Shown: piece by piece, positions 7,060-14,665 of the stretch
Numbering within the stretch: the stretch's first letter is position 1
Layout: every line of letters starts with the position of its first letter
Assembly: GCA_964455285.1 (NCBI GenBank)
Contig: CAYVVG010000014.1
Location: 1 to 64,000 of the forward strand
DNA: 64,000 bases
Source: CAIVAT01 sp964455285
Lineage (GTDB): Bacteria > Bacteroidota > Bacteroidia > Bacteroidales > FEN-979
Reading direction: 5' to 3'
The notes under the pieces: generated by a model
The model's input: only the letters and a program-made list of their open reading frames with translations
The model's database searches: none
Told to the model about the DNA's origin: nothing
Translations under genes and position numbers: made by a program

Positions 7060-7392
7060 ATGGATTATCGGTTTGATATTGAACTGCTCGATGAAGTCGA
7101 TGTGTTTTTATCAAAATTGGAACCTAAAACAAGGGAGAAGGTATTGTATAATCTTTGGAAGGCCCGGATGGTGGAGGATTCTGAATTGTTCAAGAAGATC
7201 ACCGATGATATATGGGAATTCCGGACTTTATACCTTGGGAAACAGATCCGGCTCCTGGCATTCTGGGATAAGAAATCAGGAAAACCAAAGTTGGTGATCT
7301 GCACGCATGGATTCATTAAAAAGGACCGGAAAGTTCCAAAGCAGGAAATTGACAAAGCAATTGGGATCATGAATGAATATTACAAATTTTAA
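7060..7392 (+). CDS. RelE/HigB-superfamily toxin, phage Gp49-like
   Basis: A 110-residue toxin of the Gp49-like (DUF891) group of RelE-fold mRNA interferases. Landmarks are MDYRFDIELLDEVDVFLSKL at the start, IWEFRTLYLGKQIRLLAFW in the middle, and THGFIKKDRKVPKQEIDKA near the end, where basic residues provide the expected active face. The start is set by the -7 box 15 nt upstream. An XRE antitoxin follows after 5 nt in the toxin-first order usual for this group. Confidence 0.87.
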   Translation: MDYRFDIELLDEVDVFLSKLEPKTREKVLYNLWKARMVEDSELFKKITDDIWEFRTLYLGKQIRLLAFWDKKSGKPKLVICTHGFIKKDRKVPKQEIDKAIGIMNEYYKF

Positions 7393-7397
7393 TCTGC

Positions 7398-7727
7398 ATG
7401 GATATGGGACTTATGAAAAAACATACACTGGAAGATCTTACCGACAAATATATCGGCAAGGCAGGCACCCCCGAGAGAGAACGCTTCGATTTTGAATTGA
7501 AAACTGATGTGATCGGTGAAATTATCAGGAAAGCAAGGGTTGAACAGAATTTGACACAGGAGGAATTGGGACGAATGATCGGGGTTCAGAAAGCGCAGAT
7601 CTCCAAGATTGAAAATAATACCAAGGACGTCAGATTCTCGACCATCTTACGGGTGTTAGAGGCATTGAAGGCAAAGGTAAATCTGACGGTTGAGTTGGAT
7701 TCGCACCAGCGTTTAAATATTGCTTAA
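7398..7727 (+). CDS. XRE-family antitoxin
   Basis: A 109-residue helix-turn-helix antitoxin partner of the preceding toxin. The HTH spans about residues 38-92 (IGEIIRKARVEQNLTQEELG, then QKAQISKIENN). The N-terminal part (KKHTLEDLTDKYIGKAGTPE) is the usual toxin-contact arm of this group. The true start may be the third Met (MKKHT), a few codons in. The last third is duplicated as a fragment at 7968-8022. Confidence 0.87.
   Translation: MDMGLMKKHTLEDLTDKYIGKAGTPERERFDFELKTDVIGEIIRKARVEQNLTQEELGRMIGVQKAQISKIENNTKDVRFSTILRVLEALKAKVNLTVELDSHQRLNIA
7636..7690 (+). repeat. 55-bp repeat, intact copy inside the antitoxin gene
   Basis: Encodes FSTILRVLEALKAKVNLTV at the antitoxin C-terminus. A copy with three mismatches lies at 7968-8022, outside any intact gene. 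Confidence 0.8.
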
Positions 7728-7739
7728 ATGTCATTTTCA

Positions 7740-7967
7740 ATGCACAGGCCGCTCAAAGTGACCCCTCCTGGCCGGTCCAAATTGACCGGCTTTTCCACTA
7801 AGACAGCACCCTTGTTCCCATATCATTAATCGGTAGTCACGCGCCAGCTAAGGCCGCTTATGCGGTGACTGATACTTACTCCGTCGCCTGATTTGGGACT
7901 AGGGCAAAGGTGGCCTAACAGGACCACTTTTTGAGGTTGTGGGCAATGCTGAGCAAACCGGCTTCGA
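7740..7967 (-). mobile_element. Degenerate insertion-sequence remnant
   Basis: Near 7745-7800 are CGCTCAAAGTGACC and a palindromic CCGGTCCAAATTGACCGG, resembling the multiple terminal repeats of IS21-type elements. On the minus strand, 7965 to 7917 reads EAGLLSIAHNLKKWSC and a stop, like the end of a DDE transposase of the IS1182 sort. No intact transposase is present. The two hints point to different families, so this may be a mixture of remnants. Confidence 0.45.
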
Positions 7968-8022
7968 TCTCGACCACCTTACAGGTGTTAGAGGCATTGA
8001 AGGCAAAGGTAAATCTGACCGT
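7968..8022 (+). pseudogene. Duplicated fragment of the antitoxin 3' end
   Basis: Matches 7636-7690 with three substitutions but has neither the HTH nor the N-terminus and abuts the IS remnant. It is probably the tail of a second antitoxin copy destroyed by the insertion, or a duplication caused by it. From 8023 to 8192 I see no recognisable gene. Confidence 0.6.
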
Positions 8023-8192
8023 TTTCCCGTTTAATAGTTACCAAATGAAGAACCGTACCATGCGAATGGACGACGATCACCTGGCCAGTTTTCAAAGATG
8101 GAAGATTTTCGGCCAGAGTGTCCGATGTTTGAAGGATAATTGACGGATTAAAACAGTTAAACCCGGCCAATTGATTATCACGATTTTACGCC

Positions 8193-9107
8193 TCATTCCC
8201 GCACACAGCGGATCGAAAAGCCGTATGACTTGTTGTAATCGTAAATGAAGCAGTAGCTGGTCCAGAAGTACAGGCCCCAACCCATGGTTGTATTGGACGC
8301 TGTACTACTCCAGTAGAGCCCGTTTGTGCCGCGCCCGGCCAGCGAACCATCACTCTCGGTGAGGAGCACGGCACCGTGCATCTTCAGGTCGGAATTCCAT
8401 GGACCATTTGGATTGGTCCAATTTCCAGTTGCATCAACATTGGTCCATTCTGTGGTGGTTGGAATACGCCAGCTGCTTCCCAGTTCAAGGGTACAAGGGT
8501 CGTTGGCGGCTTGCCAGTCAAGTGTTTCGTTTATGGAAGCTATCCAGGCCGAATTGGGTGTCCGGGTCGTGCCATCATGTTTGAAACCCTGCTTGCGGTT
8601 AAACTGCCAGTACCAGCCTGCCGAGGCTTCGGTAACATCATCAACAGCGGTTGCCTGATGGTCAGAACCCAGATTACTTGTAATCCAGCATTTCGTTGGC
8701 TCACCCGGAATATTTGTGACGGTACCGTACGTTACGGTTTTATTAACAGGCGCAATACCCCCTGAAGCTAAATGGTTGATGGGAATTGAATTATTACAGG
8801 AAAATCCGCCTCCCGGAATGATATTGTTCGGCCCGTAAGATATTTCCTTCCATTTGTTCTGACTTGAAAGATACACGAAAAATTTATCGTAGGTGGTGCA
8901 AAAAACCACCAACCCGTTGGCAGGGTTTACAATTGCTTCAATCTCAGCCTGGGTCATCCGGGGAATGAGTATCCCCTTATTGGTCGATTTCACATCGAAC
9001 ATCGCAGAATTATCCGGTGCGCTGTTGTCCGGAGTAATGCTCACCTGGGCAAGCATGGTGCTGCCCGTGAACTGAAGTAAAACGATACCTAGGAAAAAGT
9101 TTTTCAT
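8193..9107 (-). CDS. Secreted protein with FISUMP-like (Fibrobacter major paralogous) domain
   Basis: A 304-residue exported protein. Residues 1-20 (MKNFFLGIVLLQFTGSTMLA) are a signal peptide. Residues about 25-95 are a Bacteroidota-type leader region ending in a YLSSQNKWKEIS-type segment (DVKSTNKGILIPRMTQAE, often in lipid-surface or tail-fibre-like proteins). Residues about 170-304 carry the FISUMP/DUF1566-like pattern: CTLELGSSWRIPTTTEW, GLYWSSTASN and the terminal GFSIRCVRE. The function is unknown; such domains resemble C-type-lectin or formylglycine-enzyme folds used in binding. There is no T9SS tail. A possible -7 box TACCTTTG lies at 9198-9205, about 90 nt upstream. Confidence 0.75.
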   Translation of the reverse strand: MKNFFLGIVLLQFTGSTMLAQVSITPDNSAPDNSAMFDVKSTNKGILIPRMTQAEIEAIVNPANGLVVFCTTYDKFFVYLSSQNKWKEISYGPNNIIPGGGFSCNNSIPINHLASGGIAPVNKTVTYGTVTNIPGEPTKCWITSNLGSDHQATAVDDVTEASAGWYWQFNRKQGFKHDGTTRTPNSAWIASINETLDWQAANDPCTLELGSSWRIPTTTEWTNVDATGNWTNPNGPWNSDLKMHGAVLLTESDGSLAGRGTNGLYWSSTASNTTMGWGLYFWTSYCFIYDYNKSYGFSIRCVRE

Positions 9108-9287
9108 ACTTCATCATTCAGGGTTAGATTTACGAGGACATTTTCACGTCTTTCATGCAGGAAATGAATGTACCCGAGAGTACGTTAGCAGAAGCGTCAA
9201 AGGTATGAAAAGAAATATCGAATAGCCACCGTGACAAAGCTGCCATCGTGCCATTTGATTAAAACCCGGATACGTCGGTCGTTCAGC

Positions 9288-11642
9288 CTACCGCCGGATC
9301 ACAACCACCGATTCCGAACGACCTCCTGCTGTCAGGCGGCATGCATAAAGCCCCGGAATGACCTTTTCACCCTGGTCATTGCATCCATCCCATTCAACAG
9401 ACGAGGATCCGGCTCTGAAAAAACCACCCGGCAGATCCCGGACCATTTTACCGTTCATGTCATAGACGGCAAGGGCTACATGGTCATCCTGCAGTAAAGA
9501 AAAACATATACGGGTTCCGTTGGTAAACGGATTGGGATAATTTATTAAGGATAATGACGGTGCGGCAGGCCCGGGTTCTGTCATCCCGACGGGATCTGTC
9601 ACAACGGTAAGAACGGCAATCCCCTGGCTCAGGCAACTCATCCACAGTTCATAACCTGCCTCCGTTTCCTTAATCTCCATATCCGGGATCTGCGCATGAG
9701 GCAGACCTCCGGCTTCCACCGGAAAAACGGAAAAACCGGTCCCGTCGAACCAGCATAATCCGATCCTGGTCGTATCGGAACTCATGAAATTCGTGAACCA
9801 AATGCGCCCGTCGAGACTGTATCCCAGGGAAGTCACGTTTTCACCGGGGATCGCGCTGTTCGCGGGGGAAAAAAACTGGTATGAATCCGTGTTCGCATCG
9901 AGCCTGAACAGCCCTTTGTTCGATCCGACCCAGGAAACACCATCAGGGGCGGGCACGACGGATGTCAGCACATCGCTCTGCGGATCCAATTCCTGGAAAT
10001 CATTCACTGTTTTTGAATAATTATATACGCCATCCGTTCTCAGCACTTCGTATCCGGAACAGGCCCAAACCGTACCCGGCCGTGTCGGATCCTTCCTGAT
10101 CATGTAACCCGTTCCCGCAAAGGGCACCGGATTCCAGGACTGGTTCACGTCAGAGTATATGGAGAGACCTGAATTTTCGCCCAGGCTCCACAGCCTGCCC
10201 TGCGAATCCTCAGCCAGTCCCCTTGATCTTGAATTACTATAATTCAACGAGGCATAGGAAACGCCATTCCAGCTGTGCAGGTAATTGAACATCGGATTAA
10301 TGACCATGGTCCCGTTGGACGGGCGGTAACAGATGGCTTCGCAATTATCCGTCGGAAATGGGAAGGGATAACCCATCCCGTAGTTGTGTTCATTGTATCC
10401 GGTCCAGCCGGTTCCGTCGAATTTCTGAAATCCCCCAATCCCGGGACCGGCATTGCAGGTCGTCCAGACATTGCCTTCACCATCAAGGGTGAGATCATCC
10501 ACAAAATAATCCATCTGGGAGGAGTTTGTGATCCGGTGCCGCTGCCACTGGCCCGTTGTCACATCCCGTTTTGCCGCTCCTTCGGTGCCGCTTGCCCAGA
10601 TATTTCCTGCCGTGTCAATATCCAGTGCATACGTGTACGCGCCGGACCGCCAGATGCCCATGCTCTGCCAGGAGGTTCCGTCAAACCGGAACACTTCACT
10701 GTCGGACCCGGTGATCAGGGCCTTATGGTTCCCGAATGCCCTGAATACCCATATATCCGAAATGACGGCTGACGGTTGCGAAGGCGAGACCCAGGTTCCA
10801 TCCGGTTGCCGGTAATCGAGCGAAAACGGGTTGCCCGCCGAGGTGACCCTGAGCGCCCAGAGATTCCCTTCCGCGTCAAGGCAATCATTGCCGGGAAGTG
10901 CCACCACTTCGCCCGCGACATAATTCTGCGGCAATAATGTGAAAAGCTGGGTGTCGCTGTCGTAGGTGATCATCGTATTCCATCCTTCCCCATCGATCCA
11001 TACCGTGTACCCGCCGGCCGGATCCGGCTGAACCGAGACCTGTTCGCAGAAACCAATGAGGGCGGGCCAGTTGTTGGCTGTTGAACCGTATCCCCAGTAC
11101 TGCCAGGTGTTTGCGGCCGGATCAAAGCGGACCAGGCCTCCGCCCCCCCAGGTCACCGACTGGACCGCGGCCCACACCGACCCGTCCGGGGCAATGTCGA
11201 TGTCCATGGTCCTGCCCCCGGGGTGGAGGGAGTTATTTGCTCCCCAGAACATAAGGGAACTGCCGCCGGCCGCCGGGTCAAATTTCAGAATCCCCCGCCA
11301 GGAGGCCATCCAGAGGATGCCACCAGGGCCCTCCGCTATGTCCGAAATCCGCGACGATCCGACATCCTGCGTATTTCCGATCACCGGGTATTCCATATTT
11401 GAATAGTTTATCCAGCGGTTATCCGCCTGGAGATATTTCGAAAAACCACCCTGCTCCCACCCCGGAGTATAGGCCGCTATGTAAGGATCGCCGTCATGAC
11501 CGATCCAGAGCGCTTCGGAATAATCCCCTAAGATCCCGGTGTTGCCGGTGGTATAATGTTTCCATGAATATTGATAGGTTGGCTGCGACAGGGATATGCC
11601 CGGGATCAGCAGGAACAGGAGAGAGAACCATTTGCTTTTCAT
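9288..11642 (-). CDS. Secreted beta-propeller protein with T9SS sorting domain
   Basis: A 784-residue protein. The signal peptide is about residues 1-19 (MKSKWFSLLFLLIPGISLSQ). Most of the chain, about 25-690, is built of blades with motifs such as GGILWMASWRGILKFDP, DGSVWAAV, GNIWASGTEG and GVSWVGSNKGLFRLD, the pattern of two-component regulator propellers, here without any kinase part. The last 85 residues (NYPNPFTNGT, YDMNGKMV, VIPGLYACRL) are a FlgD-like/T9SS type A sorting domain. Ligand and role are unknown. It has its own -7 box at 11724-11731 and a leader of about 80 nt. Confidence 0.85.
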   Translation of the reverse strand: MKSKWFSLLFLLIPGISLSQPTYQYSWKHYTTGNTGILGDYSEALWIGHDGDPYIAAYTPGWEQGGFSKYLQADNRWINYSNMEYPVIGNTQDVGSSRISDIAEGPGGILWMASWRGILKFDPAAGGSSLMFWGANNSLHPGGRTMDIDIAPDGSVWAAVQSVTWGGGGLVRFDPAANTWQYWGYGSTANNWPALIGFCEQVSVQPDPAGGYTVWIDGEGWNTMITYDSDTQLFTLLPQNYVAGEVVALPGNDCLDAEGNLWALRVTSAGNPFSLDYRQPDGTWVSPSQPSAVISDIWVFRAFGNHKALITGSDSEVFRFDGTSWQSMGIWRSGAYTYALDIDTAGNIWASGTEGAAKRDVTTGQWQRHRITNSSQMDYFVDDLTLDGEGNVWTTCNAGPGIGGFQKFDGTGWTGYNEHNYGMGYPFPFPTDNCEAICYRPSNGTMVINPMFNYLHSWNGVSYASLNYSNSRSRGLAEDSQGRLWSLGENSGLSIYSDVNQSWNPVPFAGTGYMIRKDPTRPGTVWACSGYEVLRTDGVYNYSKTVNDFQELDPQSDVLTSVVPAPDGVSWVGSNKGLFRLDANTDSYQFFSPANSAIPGENVTSLGYSLDGRIWFTNFMSSDTTRIGLCWFDGTGFSVFPVEAGGLPHAQIPDMEIKETEAGYELWMSCLSQGIAVLTVVTDPVGMTEPGPAAPSLSLINYPNPFTNGTRICFSLLQDDHVALAVYDMNGKMVRDLPGGFFRAGSSSVEWDGCNDQGEKVIPGLYACRLTAGGRSESVVVIRR

Positions 11643-11723
11643 AGGGGGATCTGAATGTTACATGTGAATCTGCCTGCTTCCCGTAAACCGGGATGCGGGT
11701 CCGGTTTGACAGAGACCGGACAG

Positions 11724-11731
11724 CAAAGATA
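11724..11731 (-). promoter_or_regulatory. -7 box of the propeller T9SS gene
   Basis: TATCTTTG on the minus strand, about 81 nt upstream of the ATG. The leader contains an inverted repeat (GTCCGGTCTCTGTC with CCGGAC) that could fold. Confidence 0.5.
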
Positions 11732-11785
11732 TATATTATTTAGAATTGATTTAATTTAATATCATATGATGCACAATATTAAAAG

Positions 11786-11887
11786 AATGCAGGCAATGCA
11801 AACAATGCAAACAATGCAAACAATGCAGGCAATGCAAACAATGCAGGCAATGCAAATAATGCAGACAATGCAGGTAATGCGGGTAAT
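11786..11887 (+). repeat. 9-bp tandem repeat (AATGCARRC), about 11 units
   Basis: Units such as AATGCAAAC, AATGCAGGC and AATGCAGAC follow one another without gaps and then fade into AATGCGGGT. The plus frame would read MQTMQAMQ repeats with no other protein signal, so I treat it as a non-coding minisatellite. Confidence 0.85.
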
Positions 11888-11903
11888 CTCGGTTTTCTGT
11901 TTG

Positions 11904-11933
11904 GGGCTGAAGCCCGGGATCGGTCGATCCGCT
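11904..11933 (+). repeat. 30-bp palindromic dispersed repeat, copy 1
   Basis: Begins GGGCTGAAGCCC and continues CGGGATCGGTCGATCCG, two adjacent palindromes. An identical copy lies at 12257-12286. Both are followed by CCCGGTC-GAAG sequences that form further stems. The look is REP-like. Confidence 0.75.
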
Positions 11934-12076
11934 TACCCCCCCGGTCCGAAGACCGGGGTAATTCAGGAGTCAATCATGCTTTCCTGTCGCATCGTCAGGC
12001 AATTGAATTGAAATCTGAAGGAACTATTTCCGGTTGCATTCTCCCGAACAGCACTTGCCAGACAAGGTTATGCCAT

Positions 12077-12190
12077 TTCCCGTTGAATTGCCCTGGTCTG
12101 TAGTTGTCAGAAACCAGCATGCTATTCCCGTTGAATTGCCCTGGCCCGGAACCTTCATTGATCAGGATGCTTTCCGTTGAATTGCCCGGG
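12077..12190 (+). repeat. Three copies of a 48-bp unit (CGTTGAATTGCCC core)
   Basis: The core TTCCCGTTGAATTGCCCTGG appears at 12077 and 12125, with a shorter version at 12171, at 46-48 nt spacing. Each of the second and third copies is preceded by an ATGCT block. The unit lies between the two 30-bp palindromic repeats and does not look coding. Confidence 0.7.
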
Positions 12191-12256
12191 CCTTCAGGCC
12201 AGGGACGGAGGATGCGGGGCACCCGGGGCTTTAGCCCAAAACGAGCCCCCCCTGTC

Positions 12257-12286
12257 GGGCTGAAGCCCGGGATCGGTCGATCCGCT
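12257..12286 (+). repeat. 30-bp palindromic dispersed repeat, copy 2
   Basis: Identical to 11904-11933. Together with the minisatellite and the 48-bp repeats it fills the 815-nt gap between 11642 and 12458. I see no gene in that gap. Confidence 0.75.
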
Positions 12287-12457
12287 GAACCCCCGGTCTG
12301 AAGGCCCTGTGTTTGCAAAATGAAGCACAAGCTGGGTATGAACTTTGATCGCACCACTGTTTTTAATCAGATATTCTCCCAAACCGGCAAAAATCCTCCA
12401 GTCACGAGCTCATTCGCCCGAGACAGGCCAGGCTGATCTGTTTACCGGATTTCCCGG

Positions 12458-12964
12458 CTAAAACCTGACTCCCGCCGAAAGGATGGTAACCTCCAGGCTG
12501 AAGGCTTTTGCCGGACCGATACCGGCACCGAGTTCGAGTGCGGAAATAAAACCTTTTCCGGCTTCGAATTTCAGGGGGGTGATGCGGATTCCTGCTGCCC
12601 AGGCGGGCATACCCGGAGGATCCCCTTTTTCGTCGAGGATCTCAACGCGCTGGCCCCACAGTAAATTCAGGGTAGCAAAGGCCCCCGGGTTCCATCTGCC
12701 CTTGCGCTGGTAACCCAGCGCCAGTCGTGTCGTTACCGCGTTCCCGTTCCCCCAGATGAGGTTGACATCCGCCTGTGCGGCCACACCGCTCCGGTGCAGG
12801 GCGTGCAGGCCCAGGCCCAGGCCAAGTCCGTCGCTGGTGATGCGATCGGAGGCATAGTACATGCCTGTTTGCTGAAGAAAGGGAGTCAGTGTCAGCAGCC
12901 TTTGTGCTTCCGTGCTGTGGGCAACGATCAGTAACATTGCCAGTGTGATGAAGATGTTTTTCAT
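12458..12964 (-). CDS. Small outer-membrane beta-barrel protein
   Basis: A 168-residue exported protein with a signal peptide (MKNIFITLAMLLIVAHSTEA). The rest consists of alternating hydrophobic/polar strands (VAAQADVNLIW, TTRLALGYQRK, SLEVTILSAGVRF) and ends in phenylalanine, as outer-membrane barrels do. Its ATG overlaps the stop of the M28 peptidase gene by ATGA, so the two are coupled. A role as a porin-like or assembly partner of the peptidase is inference. It is the last gene of the operon from 14508. Confidence 0.65.
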   Translation of the reverse strand: MKNIFITLAMLLIVAHSTEAQRLLTLTPFLQQTGMYYASDRITSDGLGLGLGLHALHRSGVAAQADVNLIWGNGNAVTTRLALGYQRKGRWNPGAFATLNLLWGQRVEILDEKGDPPGMPAWAAGIRITPLKFEAGKGFISALELGAGIGPAKAFSLEVTILSAGVRF

Positions 12965-13962
12965 GGCTGTACATCGGCTAATAGTGCAATGGCGGCGGTG
13001 AGTGCCTTTGTATTACCGGCCAGGAAGACCGGATCGAGGGTTTCGGGCAGATCGGAAGGCAGGTGATAATTCGGATTCCGGAAGTTGGCCCCGTCGGTGA
13101 GGAATACGGCCGGAATGCCGTTATGCCAAAACAGCGCATGATCGCTGCGCATAAAAGCCTGCGCCAGGAAATAGGCGCCATCGCCCGGCCCGGTCATGCC
13201 CACCAGTTTGGACCATCCATAGCTGTTTCCCATCCCGGTGATCTGCCGGGTGATCTCTTCCGAATCATCATTACCGATGACCAGCAGGTAGTCGCCCACA
13301 TCGGGTAAACGGATCCCCATGACATTTTTCTGGCTTCCTGGCTCCTTTGAGGCAAAACCCACCAGATCGAGCACGATGGCCGACTTCACATCCCGCGCAT
13401 AACCTGCTTTGACATACCGGGTGCTGCCCACGGAACCGAATTCTTCGAGGTCGAACGAAATAAAACGGATGGTTCGCGCGAAATGGTGCTTTCGGACAGC
13501 CCTTGCTGCTTCGAGCATGGCAGCCACGGCCGACCCGTTGTCGTCGGCCCCGGCATAGAAGGCGTCGAGGTGACTGCCGACCAGGACCACCTCATCGGGG
13601 TGCGTCGTTCCCCGCCATTCGGCGAAGACATTGAAGGCTGCCTGGGTCCCCTCTCCCAATACGAGCGTATCGGCATTGTATCCCATCGATTCGAAGGCCC
13701 GGGCGACGAGGCCCACGGAGGCATCGCGCGTGAGGTGCTCGACGGGGAACAGATGGCCGGGCGAAAACCCCGCAGCATCGACGGGTTTGTCGGCAGCCCG
13801 GGCGGCAGCCAGCCGCTCCACCCAGGGCATGATGCTGTCGGTTGCCACATCGCCGGCAACGATGGCAGCCCGGGCAAACCCCGAGCGATCGATATCATCT
13901 TTGGTGCAAGCTGTACCGGCCAGTAAGATGGCCGGCAGGCATAGGATCAGGTGTGCGCGCAT
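12961..13962 (-). CDS. M28-family zinc aminopeptidase lipoprotein
   Basis: A 333-residue lipoprotein. The lipobox is LAGTAC with lipidated Cys at about residue 19. The catalytic domain shows the M28 metal ligands in order: GSHLDAF (about residue 130), GADDNGS (about 138), the DLEEFG glutamates (about 172), the Asp in AIVLDLVG and the last His in NPNYHLPSD (about 299). It probably trims peptides or proteins at the envelope. It lies 3 nt after one beta-barrel gene and overlaps the next by 4 nt, so envelope function fits. The start gives a complete signal peptide. Confidence 0.88.
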   Translation of the reverse strand: MRAHLILCLPAILLAGTACTKDDIDRSGFARAAIVAGDVATDSIMPWVERLAAARAADKPVDAAGFSPGHLFPVEHLTRDASVGLVARAFESMGYNADTLVLGEGTQAAFNVFAEWRGTTHPDEVVLVGSHLDAFYAGADDNGSAVAAMLEAARAVRKHHFARTIRFISFDLEEFGSVGSTRYVKAGYARDVKSAIVLDLVGFASKEPGSQKNVMGIRLPDVGDYLLVIGNDDSEEITRQITGMGNSYGWSKLVGMTGPGDGAYFLAQAFMRSDHALFWHNGIPAVFLTDGANFRNPNYHLPSDLPETLDPVFLAGNTKALTAAIALLADVQP

Positions 13963-13965
13963 AGT

Positions 13966-14508
13966 TTAAAAATTCCTGGTGAGTGTAAGCAACATGACCT
14001 GTGCCCTGAGGGAGCGGCCCGGATGGGACAGGTGCGTACCGAAATCGATCTCCAGCAGGCTGACTTTCCATTTCTCCTTAAATCCGAAACTCAGCGGGGC
14101 GGCATGGATCGCCAGGTAAAAAGGACCTATCCCCCCTTGCATGGCTTCGCGGGTTTCGCGCAGCAGTGCTTTCCCGGCATCGAAGCGGGTACGACGGGTG
14201 GCCCCCACTTCGATGCCCACAGCCGGTTGCCAGGAACCAACCCGGGGCCGGACCAGCAACCGGCCGAACACCTCGGGCAGTACCGGCTTCATACCCAACC
14301 GTAACCCGGCCTGCCAGGCCAGCGACTCGTGAAACTCACGGGCAACAGCCAATGAGGGAGCATACCCGTTTTGCATGGAAAATACCGACTGGGTGATCAG
14401 CATGCCGAAGCCGGCCTGTACCTCGAGGGGACGGCGGGGATTTTGATTCTGCGGGCAAGCAGCCTGACAGAAACTCAGAATGAGGATGATACTGGCTATA
14501 AATCGCAT
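13966..14508 (-). CDS. Predicted outer-membrane beta-barrel protein
   Basis: A 180-residue protein. The ATG at 14508 opens a signal peptide (MRFIASIILILSFCQAACPQ); a longer in-frame reading upstream crosses the promoter and is unlikely. The mature part has amphipathic strand patterns (AWQAGLRLGMKPV, PAVGIEVGATRRTRF, RAQVMLLTLTRNF) and ends in F. It is the first gene of the barrel-peptidase-barrel operon. A Cys in the signal region (QAAC) might instead be a lipidation site. Confidence 0.6.
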   Translation of the reverse strand: MRFIASIILILSFCQAACPQNQNPRRPLEVQAGFGMLITQSVFSMQNGYAPSLAVAREFHESLAWQAGLRLGMKPVLPEVFGRLLVRPRVGSWQPAVGIEVGATRRTRFDAGKALLRETREAMQGGIGPFYLAIHAAPLSFGFKEKWKVSLLEIDFGTHLSHPGRSLRAQVMLLTLTRNF

Positions 14509-14557
14509 ACTAACAGGATAAGGGTCAGAATAAAACGGAAAGCGGCCAACCGATAAA

Positions 14558-14565
14558 CAAAAATA
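14558..14565 (-). promoter_or_regulatory. -7 box of the barrel/M28 operon
   Basis: TATTTTTG on the minus strand, about 49 nt upstream of the ATG at 14508. It is divergent from the promoter at 14602-14633. Confidence 0.5.
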
Positions 14566-14601
14566 AAAAAAAATAAACGAATAATAATGAAAAAGTAATG
14601 G

Positions 14602-14633
14602 TTGACAACATATGTAAATTTCGATTACATTTG
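14602..14633 (+). promoter_or_regulatory. Promoter of the GT39 gene
   Basis: -33 TTG (14602-14604) and -7 TACATTTG (14626-14633) are separated by 21 nt. The leader to the ATG at 14666 is about 30 nt. Confidence 0.65.
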
Positions 14634-14665
14634 TTGTATCGTAATTAATTATATATGTTATCGTT

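Noticed and set aside
11766..12011. 81-codon plus-strand frame with MQTMQAMQ repeats
   Set aside because: It is the translation of the 9-bp minisatellite.
11995..12357. 120-codon minus-strand frame with GPGQFNGN repeats
   Set aside because: It is made of the 48-bp and 30-bp dispersed repeats, has no promoter and no domain signal.
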